NCBI RefSeq assembly: GCF_029931775.1
Contig: NC_079312.1
Location: 16,871,821 to 16,935,820 of the forward strand
Reading direction: 5' to 3'
Length of the DNA: 64,000 nt
Origin: Euleptes europaea
Lineage: Eukaryota > Chordata > Lepidosauria > Squamata > Sphaerodactylidae
Below, one piece after another: positions 49,755 to 62,280 of this stretch. Every line of letters starts with the position of its first letter. Position 1 is the first letter of the stretch. The notes beneath the pieces are model-generated. The model was not told the origin of the DNA, made no database searches, and was given only the letters and a program-made list of their open reading frames with translations. Both the position numbers and the translations under genes were made by a program.

Positions 49755-49880
49755 CCAGGGAGGACACGGCGCTGTAGTTCTCCTGCATGACCTCCTCATA
49801 GAGGGCTCTTTGCTCTGGATCCAGCAGGGTCCACTCCCCTTCTGTGAAATACACGCCACATCTTCAAAACACATGGGTTC
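49755..49880 (-). pseudogene. KRAB-A exon of a dead module, frameshifted
   Basis: On the minus strand, splice sites are intact (acceptor ttctcag, donor gtaagg), but the exon is 126 nt instead of 127. The missing base, in gatgtggc(c)gtgtat, shifts the frame after EPMCFEDVA. Ser to Cys at the fourth position is a further change. No KRAB-B, linker or finger exon follows before the junction at 49.4-49.5 kb. This is the remains of a sixth module, not a working gene. Confidence 0.88.
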
Positions 49881-50857
49881 CTGAGAAAGAGAGCACAATT
49901 GGTCAAGGTCGCCCCATGAGTGAAAAGGGAAAGGATGGACAAGAAGGCGGGGGCATCTGGGTGGGTGGGCAGTGTGGCAATAAAACAAGTAGCCCCCAGA
50001 CCCTCATGCAACTGGAATGTGTTATAAACATTATGTGGTTTTGAGGCAGCGTTCTCTTGACTCCGTGGTCTTGAAGCAAAAACGTGCCTGTCAGCATGAG
50101 CGATGCCTTTTTTTTTCTTGCTGAGAGCGAAGAAGGAACTTTTGTACCTGCCTGAAGAGTTAGCAGAATGACAGGAAGGTGCTTATTAGAAGTTAATGCC
50201 ACAAATCCATTGTAGGCCGTTAGCTAGGCAAGTGAGTTCTGGCAGACAAATGGATGCATTGCATCGCTATGGTAGTGGTAGGAAAGGAGAGGATGTCACA
50301 ATGATGTAAAAAAGGAGTATAAATACATGTATTCAGAGGGGCGGGACTCAGGAGAATAGTCAGGAAAGATTATTTGACCACGGCACAATAAAGTTGTCTT
50401 AGAACTTTTACTGCCTCCGAGTAAGTAATCCGGATAGTAAACTCCTTGTTGGGACCCAAGATTTTCACCCTCAGTCCGAATTCTCTCCCTGCAGATTGGA
50501 TGCATGGCATTGCTGTGCTCTGTTAGTGGTGGGAAAGGAGATGATGATGTCCACAACGATGTAAAAAGGGGTATAAATGCAGGTATTCAGAGGGGTGGGA
50601 CTCAAAGAACGCCCTGTATCTTTGTAGCGAGGAAGGATTCTTTGGCCACCATGTCGCCTTCCCTCCCAAGGTTCCCAGCACCAACCAGTCTAAGGAAAGA
50701 CTTTCCCCCTGTGGCAAGTTTACAGTCCTCCGTAACAAACCAGATTTCAGCCTCTCTATGATAATCAGTCCAGAGAGTTCGCCCCATTGCTACACTGGGG
50801 CCCTTTTCGTTATTTTTCTAGCAAGGGGGAGGGGACTCCCAAGACATGACCCCCAGC
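49881..50857 (-). other. Intron 1 of the dead module
   Basis: Homologous to intron 1 of the other modules in reverse orientation. The 5S-SINE site of B and E is empty here. No gene is seen. Confidence 0.6.
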
Positions 50858-51056
50858 TAGGGTTGCCAGGTCCCTCTTCGCAATCGGTGAGAGGTTTTGG
50901 GGGCAGAGCCTGAGGAGGGCGGGGTTTGGGCAGGGGGGGACTTCAATACCATAGAGTCCAATTGCAAAAGCAGCCATTTCCTCCAGGTGAACTGATTTAT
51001 ATCGGCTGGAGATCAGTTGTAATAGCAGGAGATCTCCTGCTGCTACCTGGAGGTTG

Positions 51057-51718
51057 ACTGAAGAAAATAGGCACTGGGTACTACTAGTCGTTTGGAGAAG
51101 GGAAAGTACCACAAAGTTGATCAATGCAAATACAAAATTTAGTGACAGTGCAGTGAAGCAATGAGTGCAAAAAAGACGAACAACGAACAGACAATACAAT
51201 ACTAATTATCTCCACTTAGCTCCAAAGGGAGTCAATAATATTCCATCTCAAATATTGTCCAATGAGTCCTGCCGGACTTCCTGTGTGAACTTGATATTGA
51301 AGACGGTAAGAAAAATCAAGTTGCAAGTTGGAACGCAGTCCGGATTAACTTTGCGTTTTCACCGCCACGCTGGCGGCTTCATCAGCGAATAGTTCAACTT
51401 CAGGAGACCAAAGCTCCTACAGGAATAACAATACATTAAGCGGAATTCTACATGTTGAAAGTTAATCCGGACTGCGTTCCAACTTGCAACTTGATTTTTC
51501 TTACCGTCTTCAATATCAAGTTCACACAGGAAGTCCGGCAGGACTCATTGGACAATATTTGAGATGGAATATTATTGACTCCCTTTGGAGCTAAGTGGAG
51601 ATAATTAGTATTGTATTGTCTGTTCGTTGTTCGTCTTTTTTGCACTCATTGCTTCACTGCACTGTCACTAAATTTTGTATTTGCATTGATCAACTTTGTG
51701 GTACTTTCCCTTCTCCAA
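51057..51718 (-). mobile_element. Penelope-like element fragment: large inverted repeat with tail
   Basis: Arms of about 259 bp (51092-51350 and 51459-51718) are near-perfect reverse complements around a single-copy centre of about 108 bp. A tail of about 35 bp (51057-51091) is on the left only. A perfect 15-bp target repeat, gctacctggaggttg, lies at 51042-51056 and 51719-51733. The same design (inverted arms, one-sided 35-bp tail, 15-bp target repeat) as at 3872-4109 supports a Penelope-like origin, although the sequences differ. Confidence 0.7.
51346..51390 (-). ncRNA. Degenerate hammerhead-like motif
   Basis: On the minus strand the core CTGATGA lies at 51385-51379. A stem-II hairpin pairs ccgcca with tggcgg around a three-base loop (51376-51362), and GAAA follows (51360-51357). 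A short stem III (AAC/GUU) can form. Stem I pairs poorly, so this is probably a decayed or incomplete ribozyme. It lies in the single-copy centre of the inverted element. Confidence 0.45.
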
Positions 51719-52099
51719 GCTACCTGGAGGTTGGCAACCCTACCCCCACCCCGTCTGTGCCATCCGAAGTCGGCCAGTCCTGCAAGAGCCGCCCCGCTTG
51801 CTACAGCGGCGCCTTCAAACCGGGTCTTCTTCGGTCTGCAATTTAAACTGGCGGCTTTAAGGTTTCATTTCAAGGAATTGTGGCCCCCTGGGACCTGGTT
51901 TGCAGCGCCTGACCTCAGTCCTGGAACACACACCACAAGCCCACAAGGGCAGCGTGCTCCTGAGCATACGCAGAATGCTCCCTTCGGACAGCTCCCCCCA
52001 GCCCTTGCTTTAAGAGACGGGCCCAAGCAGAAAAGGAATAAATCAGAAGAGGGGGCACCTCTCGGCACAAAAGGGGGGCACGCAGAGGGAAGCGCTCAC

Positions 52100-52114
52100 C
52101 GAGGCGCCAGGCAT
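52100..52114 (-). pseudogene. Exon 1 of the dead module (MPGAS)
   Basis: On the minus strand, atg at 52114 begins MPGAS, followed by donor gtgagc. It is homologous to exon 1 elsewhere. Its downstream intron holds the MITE and Penelope-like inserts, and the next exon is frameshifted. Confidence 0.65.
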
Positions 52115-52330
52115 GGGGCGCGCGTCTCCCCGCCTGCTCCAAACGCGCCCGGCTTCAGAGACTGCAGGAGTGGGGGGGGGGAGGCTTTTTCTCAACGTTA
52201 AATAAAACTGCATCCAAACCCATGCAAACCAACACGGGAAAGAAGAAAAAGGCCAGGGGAAGTTTCTTGTCTATTCCTCAAGAGCCGCTACTGACTTTAT
52301 GCGACCTTTGGCTTTCCTGACCCATGGATT
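52115..52330 (-). promoter_or_regulatory. Truncated promoter region of the dead module
   Basis: The promoter block is present, but the roughly 200-230 bp of CpG-rich DNA that precedes exon 1 in gene B (about 12980-13190) is missing; the C-rich run joins directly to the last bases before exon 1. Confidence 0.5.
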
Positions 52331-52699
52331 ATTTGTTGGCTTCACTCATACACCACCCCCCCCCCCGTGGCGGAGACTGGCCTCCGAGGATCCTCCTTTT
52401 CGGAGGGGGGTTCAAAAGGCTGATGCCCTTTGGCCAAGGAAATCACACGGGTTTTTGTTTTTTTTATCGTACTCCTGATCGGGCCAATACAAGTCTGGAA
52501 ATCAAGTTCCAAGCACACAACTCCCAGAACAAATCTATCACAGGACCTGGGACAGACTTGGAAGCCAGGCATTGTGTAGTGCGGGCCTTGCATGGTTTCC
52601 GGCACCAGGATGGACGGGGGTCCAGGGTGGAAAGGGGTGGCCTTCATGGGTCCCAAGGTCTTGTCAATGTTAACAATGGGGGCTGGATTTAAATGATCC
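52331..52699 (-). other. 5' flank of the dead module
   Basis: Partly homologous to 12640-12860 in reverse. The section 52470-52680 is unmatched. No gene is seen. Confidence 0.45.
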
Positions 52700-52910
52700 C
52701 TAAAGGGATGGCCCAGCCTAGCCTGATCTGGTCAGATCTCAGAAGCTAAGCAGGGTCAGCCCTGGTTAGTATTTGGATGGGAGACTACTAAGGAATACCA
52801 GGGTTGCTGTGCAGAGGAAGGCACTGGCAAACCACCTCTGATAGTCTCTTGCCATAAAAACCCCAAAAGGGGTCGCCTGAAGGCACTTCACACACACACA
52901 CACACAAAGG
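52700..52910 (+). mobile_element. 5S rRNA-derived SINE
   Basis: The head ctcagaagctaagcagggtc and tatttggatgggagac lead to tctcttgccataaaaacccc and a BovB-like end, then (CA)n. This is an insertion private to this module flank. Confidence 0.85.
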
Positions 52911-53945
52911 GACCAGTCATCCTGCCTAAGTTTCCTCATGTCTTAACTCTATCTTCAGCAACCTCCAAATCAGACCATCTCTGGTAGGTCTGAGAGCTTC
53001 TGCCTGGAAGGAAAAGTTCTGCCTGCCTGATGCAGTGCTCTTTTCTGACATCCGGTCTCCATCTCAATACGTCAGCATTACTGCATCCGCAAGACACACA
53101 TCTCTTAATTCCTTGCGGTGTTTGGGAAAATGCAGCTCCCTTTGTGCTCATGACCAAAATTCCTTTCCCACCTTCTTATCGGGTCTTTCCAGCCAGGCTC
53201 AAAACGGCTCAACTCAGGGTTGCAGTTTCATGCTTCCCTGCCAGAGGTTCTTTGTTATCACCGTTCGAGATTCAAAGCTCCCTTCCCCAGATACCTGGAA
53301 AAGCTTCTTGGTCTCTAAGACGCTCCTTGACTCAAATCTACCTGTTCTACTGCACACTGGCACAGCTACCCTGTGAAAGCGCTATAAAAATCTGCTTGCT
53401 AGTGTGCTGCAAGGGTTTTCCATTTCCAATCAAGTCAGAATAGAAAATCCAGATAACAAAATGATGTATTGCCCCCACCCAAAGAGCCGTCTGTCTGCCT
53501 CTATTATTGCCTTCTGCCAAACGGTGAACAGGTTGTTTTGCTTGGTGTTCCCTCGCTAACTCTTATCCTTCCCACTTGTACAGTTTCACGTGTTTATGTT
53601 TTAATTATCCTGATTATTTTCATGCTGTTGAAAAGCTTTTTAGTATCTGAAACTTTCTAATGTTCACCACCTCAGGGAGTGGAAAGGCGGCACAGATATT
53701 TCAAATAAAATAATGACCCAATTGCTAATCATGTCAGAATTACGGACGATTGTGTTCCAACCATGGCTGGCTCTCATCTGAAGACATTTGGTCTTCCAAA
53801 ACCACACAGGGATGACCGCTAATGCACTTGGAAGCGAATTTGCAATGAAAAGATCCTGCACAGCTTGGTTACTTTATATGAGAAAATTAGCCAAATTTTT
53901 AACAGGATCAAAGGAACAGTTGTGAAGAAATTACTGGTCTTGTTT
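52911..53945 (-). other. Distal 5' flank of the dead module
   Basis: Homologous in reverse to 11.1-12.3 kb and 62.8-64.0 kb. No gene is seen. Confidence 0.6.
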
Positions 53946-54265
53946 TCAACACGGCAGGTGGTATAACAACATAAGAGGAGCCACACTTGATGCCGGACCA
54001 AAGGCCCATCAAGTCCAGCGTTGTGTTCACATGGTGGCCAACCAGCTGCCTCTAGGAAGCCCACAGGCAGGAACACTGCAGCAGCATCCACCTCCCTGGG
54101 CTCCCCAGCAAGTGACATGAACTGGAGGAAGCAGATCTTCGTCACGATTAGTAACCACTGAGAGCCCTTCCATGGATTTCTTCACTCTCATTCCCAAGCC
54201 TTCCATGTTGGCAGCCCTCACCACATCCTGTGGCAGGGAGTTCCACAATTTTCACAGATGCTGCT
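53946..54265 (-). mobile_element. CR1 3' end; second empty chromovirus site
   Basis: On the minus strand it reads the CR1 tail including gatgtggtgagggctgccaa. The uninterrupted attag at 54147-54151 is the complement of the ctaat target used by the chromovirus at 6152. Confidence 0.8.
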
Positions 54266-54897
54266 CCAGGGGAACAGGAAAGACATTTCTTAATCTGCTT
54301 TTGGCTACAGTTTACCAGAAAAGGATAATCATTCTGTCTGTTGCTGCATCAGGTGTTGCTGCGATGCTTTCGGCGAGAGACGTACACAAAATAACATTGT
54401 GTCTCACAAGGCTGCGTTAGAAGCTTTAGACCACACACTGACTGTAGTATTTGCAAAGCAATAACTTAAGTGTATTTATTCATTTAGAATATTTCTATGC
54501 TGCCTCTTCAGAATCCTGCTTGAGGCAACTTACAATTCAAAATCACAACATTAAAAAGAGAAGCCAAAAAACAGAAACAGACATAACTATGGGAAGAATC
54601 ACCATTGTATTGGATGGGGATGGCTTCTTACCTCAAGTAACAAGAAGGTCCCAGATTCATATTCATAAAATTTATTGCCGTCTTTGACCAGTACAATAAA
54701 AGTTATCACAAGATTTAACAAAAGTTCCAGATTTAAAACAATGATTCAATACAACAGAAGAATAACAGTCTACAGCTTTACTACCGTTCCCCGAGTCTTA
54801 CATAATCTGAGGCAAAATTTGGCAGCTTGTCTGGGTGCCCAGGGATTTTTATCAGGCAGTATGTTTTCCAAATTAATTTCATCGTATTGGGTAGCAG
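54266..54897 (-). other. 3' flank of a lost minus-strand gene
   Basis: The part 54266-54560 matches the gene A/C/D 3' flanks in reverse and includes an L2-like tail near 54470-54540. The part 54650-54890 is unmatched. No gene is seen. Confidence 0.5.
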
Positions 54898-55065
54898 ATT
54901 CAATCCCCAGAATTTCCAGTTAAAGGGACCAGGCAAACAGGTGATGTGAAAAATCTCTGCCTGAGTCCCTGGAGAACTGCTGCTGGTCTGAGTAGACAAT
55001 ACTGACTTTGATGGACCCCGGGTCTGATTCAGTATAAGGCAGCTTCGTGTGTACATGCGTTCAAC
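54898..55065 (+). mobile_element. tRNA-derived SINE, head truncated
   Basis: It runs from the B box (gattcaatccccag) to the end (cagcttcgtgtgtacatgcg). It has the same relation to the minus-strand finger remnant as the SINEs 3' of genes A, C and D. Confidence 0.78.
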
Positions 55066-55089
55066 AGACTCTTCAATGCATAATTATTT

Positions 55090-55735
<646 letters not shown>

Positions 55736-55823
55736 AATTGCTCTTTATGTTTTTGTTGGTGGAAACTGAGTTGGACAAAGATTAACTCACAACAGACTTT
55801 TCAACCCATAATTATTTATGACC

Positions 55824-57532
55824 TCACAGCAAAGATTCTCTTTCAGCCTGTTTTCTAACGCTTCTCGTCTGTGCATTTTCTTGCGGGCAGCCAGATTTGT
55901 TTTCTTCACAAACGTCTTCCCGCACTGTAAACATTGAAAAGGTTTTTCCCTGTGTGCGGGCTCTCTTACATTGGGGCAGGTCAGTCCTCTTTCTGGAACC
56001 TTCCCCCTCATCTGAGCATTCAGATTGTTTCTTTCCTGTGTGGATTTTATGGTGGTTTATGAGGCCTGAACTAGTAATATAGCCTTTGCCGCACTCCATG
56101 CATTTAAAGGGTTTCTCTCCAGTGTGTCTTTTTTTATGTACCTGCAGGTTTGATTGATGACTGAATCTCTTCCCACAGTCCAGACACTGGTATGGTTTCT
56201 CTCCTGTGTGGATTCTTTGATGTAGCTCTTGACTGCTCTTTGAGGCAAAGCTTTTCCCACATTCCAAGCATTTATAGGGGGTTTCACCTGTGTGGATCTT
56301 CTGATGTTCCAGCAAGCGTAAAGGATTGTTGAAGCTTTTCCCACACTCTGAACACTCATGGGATTCCTTTCCTGGGTGGAATTTCTTATGCTTAGCAAAA
56401 TGCGATCTCTGCCTGAATCTCTTCCCACAGAGCGAGCATTCGTACGGTTTCTCTCCTGTGTGGATTCTCACATGTTCATGAAGGCTTGATTTTACGCTGA
56501 AGCTCTTCTCACACTCTGAACAAGAGTATGGTTTCTCTCCGGTGTGGATTCTTCGATGTTTCTCTTGATGGCTCTTTGAGGTAAAACTTTTCCCACACTC
56601 CAAGCATTTATAGGGAGTTTCACCTGTGTGTATCTTCTGATGTCTCAGCAAGCGTAAAGGATTGTTGAAGCTTTTCCCACACTCTGAACACTCATGGGAT
56701 TCCTTTCCTGGGTGGAATTTCTCATGCACCGCAAGACCTGATTTCTGCCTGAATTTCTTCTCACAGAGTGAGCATTTGTATGGTTTCTCTCCTGTGTGGA
56801 CTCTCATATGTTCATGGAGGCTTTTTTTTACTCTGAAGCTCTTCTTGCACTCTGAACAAGAGTATGGTTTCTCTCCGATGTGGATTCTCTCATGTTTAAT
56901 AAGATTAGGTTTTGTTATAAATCCTTTCCCACATTCTAGACAGTTGAACAGTTTCTCTCCTGTGTGGACCTTTTTGTGAATTTTGAAATATGAAGCCATT
57001 TTAAAACTTTTCCCACAATCGGAACATTTATAGGGTCTTTCTTCTGCGTGCACCCTCTGATGGCGAGAAAGGTTTGATGTGAATCTGAAACATTTCCCAC
57101 AGACTGAGCACGCATAGGGTTTCTCCCCTGTGTGGGTTCGCTCGTGTATAACAAGTACACTGTGATACATGAAGTTTCTCCCACAGATTGAGCATTGAAA
57201 CCGTTTTGCTGCTGCATGGGTTGCATTGCTGGTGTGAAGGGAGGAGGTTCTTGCTTGGTCTTTGAGTGGCTTCTGAGTCCCATCTTTGCGACTCCCCTCT
57301 TGGACTCTTTCTTCATGGTGGTCATCATGGCTTTCCACACCAAAACTGACTTTCTTCTGAGGACGTTTTTGTTGGGACCTCCCTGGCCTTTCTTCAGTCT
57401 CATACTGTCCCCCTCCCCTCCGATCCTGGGAAGTTCTCTCTTTGACCCATTGCAATTCTGTCCCTTTTGGGGTCACCAGTGGAGCATTTTCTGCTGGCAG
57501 GGATTTCTCCTTCTCTTTGACCTGCCCAGCGC
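55824..57532 (-). CDS. Gene E C2H2 zinc-finger exon (14 fingers)
   Basis: Minus strand; acceptor AG at 57534-57533; frame open from AGQVKEKEKS. After the basic spacer come fourteen C2H2 units. It shares with gene B the loss of the middle fingers and the frameshifted tail (LPQCKRARTQGKTF). It differs by an internal tandem duplication of a four-finger block: fingers 5-8 (56864-56529) and 9-12 (56528-56193) are each 336 bp. The copies have since diverged at contact positions. The ancestral last finger is still readable out of frame (FQCLQCGKTFVKKTNL). With exons 61980-61994, 60363-60489 and 59519-59641 the protein is 657 aa. It is predicted to be a nuclear repressor of unknown target. Confidence 0.94.
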
Positions 57533-57964
57533 CTATTTGGGAGAAAAGTAATGAACATATTCACAATTCTTCCCTTCTCGTCAGAAGGTAGCAGCTAAGG
57601 ACCAAATGTGGACATTACAAGCAGGGAACCCCAAGGACCTCTGGGGTCACTTCATTTCCTCCTGTATCCCCCTCCCCACATTATTTCCTCTTTCCCAAGT
57701 CTGGCCAACTTCCAAATGTTGTACGGTACAAACTGCTCAGGGGAGTTGCGTGGGGGGCACTGCCAGGCTCCTTGGCCAAGTTGCGCAAGTTGTGCAAAGG
57801 CTCCTACTGGGCCCAGGCAAGCTGAGTGGCACCCAGCTACAGCCATCGCCACACCTGGGCTGATTCTACTAGGGAACAGTCTGGTTGCTCATGCAGTTCT
57901 GTGTTAAATCAGCCTTGCAATGGAGAATCCAGACATTCCAGGTTAATCAGTTTTCTTCCGGTTG
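57533..57964 (-). other. Intron flank before finger exon E
   Basis: Reverse-oriented homologue of 17276-17758. No gene is seen. Confidence 0.6.
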
Positions 57965-58215
57965 TGTTCTCATGCAATTTATTTACTTACTTTATTTATA
58001 CCCCACCTTTCTCCCCCATGGGGACCCAAAGCAGCTTACATCCTTTTCCTTTCCTCTATTTTATCCTCACAACAACCCTGTGAGGTAGGTTAGGCTGAGA
58101 GATTGTGACTGGCCCAAGGTCACCTAGCAAGCTTCCATGGCACAAGTGAAGATTCGAACCTGGGCCTCCCAAATACTACTCTGACTCTTTTAACCACTAC
58201 ACCACACTGGCTCAG
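57965..58215 (-). mobile_element. CORE/MIR-like SINE
   Basis: The counterpart of 17046-17275 in the inverted duplicate; tail, CORE middle and head are all present. Confidence 0.8.
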
Positions 58216-59518
58216 CCCTCAGGATTCTCAGCCCACCCTGTTTTGTTTGAAGGCCCATGGGTATTGCTGCATAGAAATAACACAATACCTTTTACAAAAC
58301 TTCTTTTAATTCCATGTACTTGCAAAGACATCTCCAGACACTTCTGAAATTCCCCTCCCTTTTGTCTAAAAGGCAGGGGATTCTCTTCTGTTTTGCAAAT
58401 TTCTGCAAAGGACCGGCCCCCTACGGTCATCCGCAAATGAAAAGAGAGACATCAAAGTCCTGCAATTACTGCTGTTTCCCCTTCAGACACAAGGAACTGC
58501 TCCTGCTGATGGTGTCCCCCGCAGGAAAAACCTTTTTTTTAATAACTTAAAATAAAGCAAGATGGTTGTTCTTTTGTAGAAGCAATGGGCTACTTATGGT
58601 CTGTGCAAAAACAGAAGGTGATGCCATGTGGAAACATTTTAAAAAAGCACCATTTAGGCGACTGAAACATGGGACGTCCATGGTATGAAAGCAGCACTGG
58701 GTGAATTGGGCAAGCGGCATAGCGCAAGTTGCCTTGTTGGAGCTGGCCCTGAGCCTGATGAATCGTCCTTCCAGGGCAGGAGGTAGGGGAGCAGGGGTGG
58801 ACTTGGTAAGGGCCCTGCCCCTCCCCTCCTTTTTTCCTTAGGAATCTAAGAAACTAAGGCTGGCAGCATTGTTGTGGTTGCCTCCACAACAATCTCCAGA
58901 ATGGCCTCTGAGGTCTCAGAGGGAATTCATTTCATAAAGGTAACAGCACTACTAGTATTCGGGGGGGGGGGTTATACCCCTGGTGTATTTTTTTTTTTTA
59001 AGTTTTCAGATTTTTATAATACATGGGGCTTTTTTCTAGTTTGTAGAAATATCTGTCTTATAACTTTCTGGATATAGTCTCTGGATTTAAGCATCCACAG
59101 ATGGAACTGTGTTAAGAATTATGTCGTGGATAATCATAGTATGATGCTTTAGAACATCTATGGTGTCTTCAATACACTGGATTTGGAGGACTTCGGACTT
59201 CACTTTTACTGGTTGCATCCAATGGCTGCTTAAGATTACTTACTGATCCTTGCTTCACATTCCTCTTCTCCAAGTACAGCTGAGGATGTTTTACTGAAAC
59301 ATTTCAAACAGGAGTCCCCAATTTTTTAAGCCTCCCAGGGCCTTTGCAATTTTGACAGAGAGTATAGTGGGCACCAAGTGGAAATGGCTGCCACAGGAGG
59401 TGAAGACAAACCTCTTAACTATTAATGCTTGCATTTAATACTGTGCCAGGGGTGGAGGGGAACTGGGCCACACCAGCATCAGCAAGGGAAATCTCAGCCG
59501 GCACTTCAGACTCCTTAC
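58216..59518 (-). other. Gene E intron 3, linker exon absent
   Basis: Reverse-oriented homologue of gene B intron 3, including both conserved blocks. No linker exon or other gene is seen. Confidence 0.62.
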
Positions 59519-59641
59519 CTGAGCTGGAGACTGAAGCCGCATGCCTCTCGGCGATCTTTGGCGGCTCAGGTAGCCAAATCACCTCCCCTCCTTCAAAGCA
59601 GATCAGGTCTGGCTTTGGAACTGGGTATCCTGCATTTCTGG
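59519..59641 (-). CDS. Gene E KRAB-B exon
   Basis: Minus strand, acceptor ccttccag and donor gtaagg intact. It is 123 nt, three fewer than its paralogues: DLICFEGGE replaces DLISRLEGGE, an in-frame one-codon loss in the B box. It otherwise reads RNAGYPVPKPDLI and VIWLPEPPKIAERHAAS. It is phase 1 to phase 1, so the frame is kept. B-box function may be weakened. Confidence 0.87.
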
Positions 59642-61347
<1,706 letters not shown>

Positions 61348-61540
61348 ACCAGGACGGCCCAGGCTAGCCTGATCTCGTCAGATCTCAGAAGCGAAGCAGG
61401 GTCAGCCCTGGTTAGTATTTGGATGGGAGACCACCAAGGAATAGCAGGGTTGCTGTGCAGAGGGAGGCACTAGCAAACCATCTCTGTTAGTCTCTTGCCA
61501 TAAAACCCCCCAAAAGGCACTTTACACACACTCCTAAGAA
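61348..61540 (+). mobile_element. 5S rRNA-derived SINE in intron 1 of gene E
   Basis: The same insertion as in gene B (13712-13935), in opposite orientation to the gene in both. Head, body and the flanking ctaagaaacc/ataagaaacc repeats are visible. Confidence 0.85.
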
Positions 61541-61979
61541 ACCAGACTTCGGCAGTTCTGTGATCATCAGTCCAGAGAGTCGCCCGGTTGCTGCAAGTGG
61601 CCCTTTTCGGTATTTTCCCAGAACTTTCTAGCAAGGGGGGGGGACTCCAAAACATGATCCCCCCACCCCGTCCTTGCAATCCAAAGCCGGTCAGTCCCGC
61701 CAGAGCCCCCCCGCTTTTGCTACAGACCCGCCTTCCAAGCGGGTCTTCTTCGGTGTGCAGCTCAGACGGGCGCCTTTCGGGCTGGATTTCCACGCATTTT
61801 GCAGAAGCCCCACCTCAGACCTGGAGCGCAGGAGACCAGCCCACAACTGCAGGGGGCTCGTGAGCGTACGCAGAATGCGCCCTTGGCACAGCCCCCCAGC
61901 CCTTGCTTGAAGCCCAAGCAGAAACGCGTAAGGTGGGGAACCCCCGGCACGAAAGGAGGCGGCGGAGGGAAGCGCTTAC
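61541..61979 (-). other. Gene E intron 1, exon-1 side, GC-rich
   Basis: GC-rich continuation of the promoter block, homologous to 13244-13700. No gene is seen. Confidence 0.55.
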
Positions 61980-61994
61980 CGAGCCGCCAGGCAT
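61980..61994 (-). CDS. Gene E exon 1 (MPGGS)
   Basis: On the minus strand, atg at 61994 begins MPGGS, followed by donor gtaagc. It is identical to gene B exon 1. Confidence 0.74.
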
Positions 61995-62280
61995 GTCTCC
62001 CCACCTGCTCCAAGCGGCCCCGGCTTCAGAGCTCCCTCCCCTCTCCTCGGGGGGCGAAGGGGCGGCAGCAGCGCGACCTCTCTGCAAGGCAGCCCCAGCC
62101 AGCCCGGCAGCAGTGCCAGACGAGACGAGATGCTCCCCCCGGACCTGCCTGCCCGGTCCTCGCCTTGCAAAGGGCAGCCCCGCACCTGCGACCCCAGGTG
62201 CAGAGGGGAGGGGGAGGCGGGCGGCACCACTGGAGACGGGGGGGGGGATGAGAGAGGCAGGCGTTTTCTCTACATTGAAT
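61995..62280 (-). promoter_or_regulatory. CpG-rich promoter region of gene E
   Basis: Reverse-oriented homologue of the gene B promoter block, GC- and CpG-rich up to about 62270. The role is inferred from composition and position. Confidence 0.5.

Larger units (their letters stand above)
50858..51742. mobile_element. hAT-like MITE (TAGGGTTGCCA ends) carrying a Penelope-like insert
   Basis: The left end is tagggttgccagg and the right end ggttggcaacccta. The 8-bp flanks cccccagc and cccccacc match at seven positions. Without the nested insert (51057-51718 plus one target copy) the MITE is about 210 bp. It is the same family as 20845-21070. Confidence 0.75.

Noticed and set aside
51611-52201. 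Plus-strand open frame of 196 codons
   Set aside because: It starts in a Penelope-like arm, crosses a MITE end and ends in promoter sequence of the dead module. It has no family resemblance.
61365-61450. Possible 5S rRNA gene
   Set aside because: Only a diverged 5S-like head is present, followed by a SINE body, and the same unit occurs in at least five places.
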